Of a stretch of DNA of 64,000 nucleotides, positions 61,801 to 64,000 are shown in pieces. The stretch comes from Cymodocea nodosa. Lineage: Eukaryota > Streptophyta > Magnoliopsida > Alismatales > Cymodoceaceae. The stretch is taken from assembly GCA_036874045.1 (NCBI GenBank), contig CM072347.1:2296501-2360500 (forward strand), read 5' to 3'. Position numbers and translations under genes: made by a program. The first letter of the stretch is position 1, and every line of letters begins with the position of its first letter. Under the pieces are notes generated by a model. The model was not told the origin of the DNA, did not search any database, and saw only the letters and a list, made by a program, of their open reading frames with translations.

Positions 61801-64000
61801 ACTTTTGCTTTTTACTTGGTTTCTTGTTCGGAACGTGTATGTGTTTGTTTTTCTCCTGAGGCCCTATTTGCCTGATACACTTTTGTCTTTGCTTGATCAT
61901 AAATGCATTCTTACTGCAGCTTCTGAAAAAGGGTGATCTTCATAATCTTGTGAATAAGTTTTTATCACTCTCAAAAAATCTCTTACCTTTTTTGTGTTTG
62001 TACCAAGTAACTGACCTCCTCCTACCTTTTCTACTCAGTTTTAGAAAACACTTTGAGTTACTTTTGTTCAATTCTGTCTGTTATTTAATAAAAATTTAAT
62101 ACCATATCGCCTTGTTATTACATATTTAGTCTTTCTTATTATTTCAAAAGAAGACCAATGAAGGGGACAATGGAAAGGCATAAATCATCAAACGATATAA
62201 GAATGAGGAAGTTCATAGCTATAATCTTAAGTTTAATGTTAAAAAGGCCTCTATGATTGTACCACGTGGCTCGTATTGGTTGGTTCAATTGCTTCATTGA
62301 GATGACAACAAGAATGATATCAATTAGAGGTGTAGTAATGAAACTTTGAAGAAAATAAGGAATATAAATGGAAAAGTAAATATAGAAAATTATTAGGCTT
62401 TAAGCCAAATTACTCCATTTTACCTAATTTGTTGGGGGGGGGGGGTTGATAAAAAGAACATAAGGGGGGCCAATGCAAACCTGAAAAAAGAAGGGCTTAT
62501 TCAAGGATGAGTAAATCTTAAGGGGGTTATATGAAAATCAACCTTGAAAACCTAGGCATTGATATTCCTCTTTGAAAATGACAAATCGTAGGAACATCAT
62601 TTATACTGTTTTTCTTTGATTTTTGTAAAATTTTTATATTTAAACCATTTATGATTTATTCTGTATTTTTGTAAATTTTTCATCTTTAAGTCAAAATATT
62701 TTTACGTTTTATTTTTTAGAGGATGTTTGGAGTGTTGTTTGATAGGGGGTTAACTTTAAAATCCTATACAACTGTTATTTGCCTAACTATTCTTTATGAT
62801 TCAGAATATTGTGTTGTAAAAGATAACCACATGCAAAAAATTAGTGTTATTGAAATGCATATGCTGAGATAGATGAATGGTAAAATTATAAGAGAAAAAT
62901 GATTTTATTAGGAATAGAGTATGAGTTGCATTTATTGAAGATAAGATAGAAAATTAGCTTAGATGGTTTAGTCATATCCTTAGGAAATCAGGAATGCACT
63001 AGTTAGGAGAGAAGATTTAATTAATGTAGAAGAAATTAAAATATGTAAAGGAAAGCTTAAAGCTACTTCGTTAAGAATTGTAAGAAAAAATTTATATTTA
63101 TGTAATTTAACTAAAGACTTGACAATAAATAGAAACATTTAAAAGAAAATGATTCATGTGGTTGACTCTATATAATGGAATTATGGATCAAATTGTTGTT
63201 TTTTTATAGAGGATGTTACTCATAAGATTAAAGTAGGATGAATGAAGTGGAGAAATGCTTTTAAAGTATTATGTGAAAGAAAGGTACCTAAGAAATTAAA
63301 AGAAAAATTTTATAAAATTGCTATTCGCCCAACTATACTTTTTGATTTAAAATGTTGGGTTGTAAATTATAACCATTAAAAGTTAGTGTTGTTGAGATGC
63401 ATATTCTTAAATGAATGAGTAGTAATATTATAAAGGACAAACTTAAAATGATTTTATTAAGAATAGAGTAGATGAAGATAAGATAGAGAAAATTGGTTTA
63501 AGTGGTTTGGTCATATCTTTAGGAAACTAAGGAATGCATCAGTTACTAGAGGAGATTTAATTAATGTAAAAGAAATTTAAAAGGTGGAGGTAGACCTAAA
63601 ATTACTTAGTTAGAAATTTTAATAAATTTATGTAATTTAATTAAATTTTGACAATAGATAGAAATACTTACAAAATAAGGATTCATGAGGCCAACCTCAT
63701 GGAGTGGGATTATGGCTTGGATTTTTCTTGCTGTTTTTCTTTTTACATTTTACTTTTCAGTTCCTCCTATTGATGCTAATGTTTTGATGACATGATTCAT
63801 CTTCCGGCAATAGGGATTCTGATTCTGTTGTCAAACTCGTGCAGGTTATAGCCTTCCTATACACTGCTTTGATGAGTATTGATTTAGGGTTAAAAACTGC
63901 CCTGATTGTGACCCCAGTAAACGTACTACATAACTGGAGGCATGAATTTATGAAGTGGAAACCTCTAGAGATGAAGGCACTTCGTGTGTTTATGCTGGAA
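26899..64000 (+). CDS. ATRX-type SNF2 chromatin remodeller, 5' part
   Basis: Fourteen coding exons of the plant ATRX orthologue (CHR20 in Arabidopsis), running off the right edge: 26899-27153, 27495-27560, 27647-27742, 27865-27957, 28302-28492, 28569-28815, 32261-32374, 41773-41856, 50734-51174, 51569-51855, 53360-53447, 53525-53728, 59083-59202, 63845-64000. They sum to 2442 bp (814 residues) with every phase consistent. Order of parts: acidic N-terminus with a [15 protein letters not shown] patch; a plant-conserved region with a [20 protein letters not shown] segment; a basic linker; the ADD zinc domain (about 490-600); a basic stretch [11 protein letters not shown]; helicase motif I HTMGLGKT (K759); motif Ia [18 protein letters not shown] is a nuclear ATPase that, with its partners, deposits histone H3.3. 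Introns reach 9.4 kb and are packed with transposons. The Arabidopsis protein is about 1480 residues, so roughly half is present. Confidence 0.93.
29150..30540 (-). pseudogene. hAT-family transposase relic
   Basis: On the minus strand, around 29870-29970, the reading [21 protein letters not shown] resembles the C-terminal dimerisation (hATC) segment of RICESLEEPER/DAYSLEEPER-type hAT transposases. Minus-strand frame 30324-30512 may be an upstream piece of the same protein. There are many stops and an insertion at about 29367-29775. No terminal repeats were identified, so the outer limits are approximate. Confidence 0.5.
29367..29775. mobile_element. Possible ~0.4-kb MITE with GGTGCC-rich inverted ends
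   Basis: The left end reads AAGGTGCCCCCAGGCAG (29370) and the right end, reverse-complemented, AAGGTAGGCACCTAGGCAG (ends about 29773). The body is AT-rich. Inverted ends with GCCTAGGCACC motifs enclosing about 400 bp suggest a nonautonomous DNA element inserted into the hAT relic. No clean target-site duplication was seen. Confidence 0.4.
30885..31440 (+). mobile_element. Possible LTR-retroelement scrap
   Basis: Contains TTAGTCCCACATTGTTAGAA, typical of plant LTRs, and then TGTTAGAGTTTAGG (31019), followed by about 380 bp of C-rich, GC-elevated sequence without a known domain (31060-31440). In composition it resembles the island at 23341-23897. Boundaries are uncertain. Confidence 0.3.
32825..33390 (-). 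mobile_element. RTE-type LINE fragment, internally deleted
   Basis: On the plus strand it begins with the reversed LINE tail (AACAACAGCTCAAATTATAATCTCATTATGTGGGG). On the minus strand, 33000-33060 reads close to [10 protein letters not shown], the RT signature FIDLEKAYDR. It runs parallel to the copy at 59573-61005 but lacks about 800 bp in the middle. Multiple stops. Confidence 0.7.
33470..34700 (+). pseudogene. Ty1/copia pol relic with 3' LTR start
   Basis: Pieces of reverse transcriptase (YVDDI followed by a [20 protein letters not shown] segment, about 33610-33720), the following region ([32 protein letters not shown]) and RNase H ([16 protein letters not shown], 34318-34480) are in order but frameshifted. 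A PPT-like TTGAAGGGGAA precedes an LTR-like start at about 34557. No 5' LTR, gag or integrase was found. Distinct from the complete copia copy, which lies on the other strand. Confidence 0.75.
34715..35040 (+). pseudogene. Ty3/gypsy integrase C-terminal relic, left half
   Basis: Reads [20 protein letters not shown], then [14 protein letters not shown], then [17 protein letters not shown], the usual end region of gypsy integrases. Stops and frame changes are present. Coding continues at 39892 after the copia insertion, so this was one gypsy gene before the copia element landed between the codons of GNVA and the following KLQLPEG-type segment. Confidence 0.8.
35036..35040. repeat. Target-site duplication GTGGC (left)
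   Basis: Matches GTGGC at 39887-39891. Five base pairs is the usual length for copia and gypsy integrases. Removing the element plus one copy rejoins the gypsy reading frame. Confidence 0.9.
35041..35168 (-). repeat. Copia 3' LTR (128 bp)
   Basis: The plus strand begins TGTTATAGGTGAAG and ends ACTCTAACA. Four substitutions from the partner LTR, at LTR positions 12, 24, 58 and 90 counted on the plus strand. Contains TATATATATAA and CTATATAAG elements that could act as TATA boxes. Confidence 0.95.
35169..35179 (-). other. Copia polypurine tract
   Basis: The minus strand reads ATGAGAGGGAG immediately before the 3' LTR, the expected plus-strand priming site of reverse transcription. Confidence 0.8.
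35176..35445 (-). pseudogene. Copia RNase H domain fragment
   Basis: An 89-residue minus-strand frame with [20 protein letters not shown] and ADILTKAL, typical of the copia RNase H C-terminus. It is cut off from the upstream reverse transcriptase by frameshifts. Frame 35496-35720 minus carries the preceding segment ([21 protein letters not shown]). Confidence 0.85.
35496..36033 (-). pseudogene. Copia reverse transcriptase C-terminal fragments
   Basis: Two frames in order on the minus strand: 35827-36033 ([20 protein letters not shown]) and 35496-35720 (the start of RNase H). They are separated by frameshifts and stops. Sequence between them (about 35720-35830) still encodes the YLVGKLI/TRPDI-type link, but broken. 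Confidence 0.75.
36339..36881 (-). pseudogene. Copia reverse transcriptase N-terminal fragment
   Basis: A 180-residue frame, the longest intact part of this element: [20 protein letters not shown], then [20 protein letters not shown], then LVARGFTQ and [14 protein letters not shown], characteristic copia RT motifs. The C-terminal half and the catalytic YVDD region continue beyond in a different frame. Confidence 0.9.
36990..37169 (-). repeat. Four 45-bp tandem units inside copia pol
   Basis: Units at 36990-37034, 37035-37079, 37080-37124 and 37125-37169. The first three are identical; the fourth differs by one base near its start. In the pol direction each unit is 15 codons reading [15 protein letters not shown], in the linker between integrase and reverse transcriptase. 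Forty-five is a multiple of three, so the expansion keeps the frame. Confidence 0.95.
37337..38163 (-). pseudogene. Copia pre-integrase and integrase fragments
   Basis: Minus-strand frames in order: 37960-38163 ([15 protein letters not shown], the GAG-pre-integrase signature with HHCC-type His), 37573-37812 (integrase core, [20 protein letters not shown] and EFVSS) and 37337-37576 ([17 protein letters not shown], then a [16 protein letters not shown] segment). Frames differ, and stops separate them. Confidence 0.85.
38640..39420 (-). pseudogene. Copia gag fragments and decayed zinc knuckle
   Basis: Minus strand: 38961-39173 ([20 protein letters not shown], then [20 protein letters not shown]) and 38736-38933 ([17 protein letters not shown]...) are typical copia gag (UBN2-type). 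A knuckle-like [11 protein letters not shown]...KC lies around 38640-38695: the first cysteine of the CCHC pattern appears as Tyr, and a stop sits before the last. Upstream, 39180-39420 shows a gag start region with frame breaks. Confidence 0.8.
39747..39758 (-). other. Copia primer-binding site
   Basis: The minus strand reads TGGTATAAGAGC directly after the 5' LTR. Plant copia elements usually prime from initiator-Met tRNA (TGGTATCAGAGC), so there is one mismatch in 12. Confidence 0.85.
39759..39886 (-). repeat. Copia 5' LTR (128 bp)
   Basis: The plus strand begins TGTTATAGGTGGAG and ends CTCTAACA. Partner of 35041-35168. As the 5' LTR of a minus-strand element it would carry the promoter, pointing against ATRX transcription. 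Confidence 0.95.
39887..39891. repeat. Target-site duplication GTGGC (right)
   Basis: Second copy of the 5-bp duplication flanking the copia element; see 35036-35040. Confidence 0.9.
39892..40150 (+). pseudogene. Ty3/gypsy integrase relic, right half with chromodomain-like tail
   Basis: Continues the reading interrupted at 35040: [26 protein letters not shown], then [20 protein letters not shown], which resembles the chromodomain-type tail (LVKWxxxxxxxATWE) of plant chromovirus-type gypsy pol. Internal stops are present. Confidence 0.8.
40151..40440 (+). repeat. Probable gypsy 3' LTR remnant
   Basis: Begins soon after the gypsy pol end. Contains a TATTTATAAATAAG TATA-like box (about 40266) and a following leader-like sequence with many CT/TC words, as expected of an LTR's promoter and R/U5. 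No second copy lies in the window, so the limits are estimates. Confidence 0.4.
43475..44080. repeat. Palindrome-bearing ~111-bp minisatellite
   Basis: Units start at 43475, 43585, 43697, 43808 and 43921 (spacings 110, 112, 111 and 113 bp), with a sixth, partial unit near 44002. Each has TGATATTGTTTATC, then a palindrome such as TCAGAATTTCTGA or TCAAAATTTTTGA, then ACAGTATT(A/C)(G/A)GAAAGTTGA, then GATCACTCTT. Units are diverged, so the array is old. An outlying piece with ATCAGAATTTCTGATGG is at about 43427. Confidence 0.85.
45318..45683. repeat. Tandem duplication, 183-bp units
   Basis: GGTCTGAAAGTTAGAAATAA (45318) and GGTTTGAAAGTTAAAAATAA (45501) begin two imperfect copies. Both run through 'CTTTCTTAGATA(A/G)CACAAAT', 'TTTCCAAAGTTTC' and 'GAGATATGAAT'. 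Confidence 0.75.
45890..46690 (-). pseudogene. L1-type LINE reverse transcriptase relic
   Basis: On the minus strand, around 46580-46660, it reads close to [10 protein letters not shown] and EVLSRGL, the L1 RT signature (QGDPLSPYLF). Downstream pieces such as [16 protein letters not shown] and [12 protein letters not shown] match the region after the RT core. Many stops and frameshifts. Confidence 0.75.
46800..46905 (+). pseudogene. hAT transposase (DUF659) scrap
   Basis: The plus strand reads [20 protein letters not shown] then MLMCDGW, matching the DUF659 signature of plant hAT-like transposases (KxxWxxYGVTLMCDGW). Only about 35 codons are recognisable. Neighbouring sequence to 47100 may belong to it. 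Confidence 0.55.
50734..51855 (+). CDS. ATRX exons 9-10, ADD zinc-binding domain
   Basis: Exon 9 (50734-51174, 147 codons) ends with the GATA-like finger (C492, C495, C515, C518). Exon 10 (51569-51855) carries the PHD-like part: C536, C538, C541, C550, C553, C558, C561 and the WQCCCC cluster. The ADD domain of ATRX reads unmodified H3K4 together with H3K9me3 in animals; the plant domain is assumed similar. An Asp/Ser-rich tail ([17 protein letters not shown]) follows. The intron between them is short (394 bp). Confidence 0.92.
51856..53359 (+). other. ATRX intron 10 (1.5 kb)
   Basis: Phase-2 intron from AG|GTATGC at 51856 to TTGCAG ending at 53359. AT-rich, with no recognisable element. Confidence 0.85.
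53360..53728 (+). CDS. ATRX exons 11-12, basic stretch and helicase lead-in
   Basis: Exon 11 (53360-53447) encodes [11 protein letters not shown], a probable nuclear-localisation/DNA-contact patch, then acidic [19 protein letters not shown]. Exon 12 (53525-53728, 68 codons) covers the region leading into the SNF2 core and ends LKPHQ, which is completed by [10 protein letters not shown] in exon 13. Confidence 0.92.
54050..54480 (+). mobile_element. RTE-type LINE 3' fragment
   Basis: Around 54100-54330 the plus strand carries a decayed RT end ([14 protein letters not shown]; then LSGLV/EMHQLK), followed by a piece of reversed tail (TATAGGATTGACCACCTGAGTCC, about 54387). Two orientations are present, so it is rearranged or two insertions. 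Confidence 0.6.
55640..56046. repeat. Tandem duplication, 204-bp units
   Basis: TTAATAAGTCATCTAATTAC starts copies at 55640 and 55844. Both end in ATTGCTCTCAACACCACATT. The two copies differ by scattered substitutions and small indels, so the duplication is not recent. Confidence 0.9.
56940..57210 (+). pseudogene. Copia RNase H scrap
   Basis: Frame 56945-57208 has [20 protein letters not shown], then [18 protein letters not shown], matching the copia RNase H motif (YCDNQ...H...K/RHIE(V/I)DCHF). The rest of the element is absent. Confidence 0.7.
59083..59202 (+). CDS. ATRX exon 13, helicase motif I
   Basis: Forty codons: [17 protein letters not shown], then [21 protein letters not shown] is the Walker A nucleotide-binding loop (Lys at residue 759) with the His-Thr-Met lead typical of ATRX/RAD54-class SNF2 proteins. 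Phase 0 on both sides. Confidence 0.95.
59573..61005 (-). pseudogene. RTE-type LINE reverse transcriptase relic
   Basis: On the plus strand it starts with the reversed tail (CAACAAAACAACAATCCGAC...GTGGGGTTGGCCAC). The minus-strand frame 60051-60242 ([15 protein letters not shown]) matches the RTE RT stretch SKTEYMECKF. Around 60530-60600 the [12 protein letters not shown] region is recognisable. Many stops. The 32825-33390 copy is collinear apart from about 800 bp missing. Confidence 0.8.
62740..63206 (+). mobile_element. RTE LINE 3' end, copy A
   Basis: Includes TTCTTTATGATTCAGAATATTGTGTTGT (LYGSECW-like), the RT tail 'LRWFSHILR' region and the family 3' end 'GATTCATGTGGTTGACTCTATATAATGGAATTATGGATC' followed by GTTGTTTTTTT. 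Stops throughout. Confidence 0.75.
63207..63735 (+). mobile_element. RTE LINE 3' end, copy B
   Basis: Directly follows copy A and repeats the same order: [25 protein letters not shown] start, [11 protein letters not shown], the RT tail and the 3' end 'GATTCATGAGGCCAACCTCATGGAGTGGGATTATGGCTTGG'. Its 5' end extends further upstream in the RT than copy A. It ends about 110 bp before the exon 14 acceptor. Confidence 0.75.
63845..64000 (+). CDS. ATRX exon 14, helicase motif Ia (runs off window)
   Basis: Fifty-two codons to the window edge: [20 protein letters not shown], then [20 protein letters not shown] and [24 protein letters not shown] is motif Ia of SNF2 ATPases. The remaining helicase motifs lie to the right of the window. 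Confidence 0.95.

Larger units (their letters stand above)
59203..63844 (+). other. ATRX intron 13 (4.6 kb)
   Basis: From GTTTCA at 59203 to GTGCAG ending at 63844. Contains a long minus-strand RTE LINE relic (59573-61005), a poly-G run (62434-62445) and two plus-strand RTE LINE 3' ends in tandem (62740-63206, 63207-63735). Sequence from 61010 to 62700 shows no recognisable element. Confidence 0.85.

Noticed and set aside
1..64000. A previously undescribed multi-gene system
   Set aside because: The four genes belong to unrelated, known plant families, and the rest reads as transposon debris and simple repeats.

Overview
This window looks like nuclear DNA of a flowering plant. The background is AT-rich and carries many decayed retrotransposons. 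Genes have GT-AG introns, and the recognisable proteins are plant families: a C2H2 repressor with QALGGH fingers, a SOSEKI (DUF966) polarity protein and an ATRX-type remodeller with an ADD domain. The GC-rich, intronless zinc-finger gene and the GC-rich first SOSEKI exon lean towards a monocot. The species cannot be told from the sequence.

Layout: (1) A small secreted glycine-rich protein gene at 1759-2025, with a TATA box about 120 bp upstream. (2) An intronless ZAT-type C2H2 zinc-finger gene at 6159-7082, in intergenic DNA rich in microsatellites. (3) About 10.8 kb without a recognisable gene (7083-17929), holding tandem duplications, an RTE-type LINE scrap and LTR-like repeats. (4) A six-exon SOSEKI gene at 17930-20830. 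Its exon phases all close, giving 588 residues, and a Glu-Gln repeat sits just before the DIX-like domain. (5) About 5.4 kb of AT-rich intergenic DNA. (6) From about 26285 to the window edge, the 5' part of one very long gene for the plant ATRX orthologue (CHR20-like). Fourteen coding exons total 2442 bp (814 residues, all phases consistent) and are spread over 37 kb. Coding covers the acidic N-terminus, the ADD zinc-binding domain and the first helicase motifs, then runs off the right edge.

The large ATRX introns are a transposon sink. The 9.4 kb intron 32375-41772 holds an internally deleted RTE LINE, a copia relic and the pol 3' end of a Ty3/gypsy element. That gypsy relic is split by a structurally complete 4846-bp Ty1/copia element on the minus strand (128-bp LTRs, GTGGC target-site duplication, PBS and PPT visible). 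Other introns hold L1, RTE, hAT and copia relics and several tandem duplications, including a 111-bp minisatellite whose units each carry a palindrome.

All four genes lie on the plus strand and have no evident joint function. I see no CRISPR array, operon, rRNA, tRNA or coherent new multi-gene system. The observations most worth a second look are the nested retrotransposon, the palindromic minisatellite, the ATRX uORF and the SOSEKI repeat.
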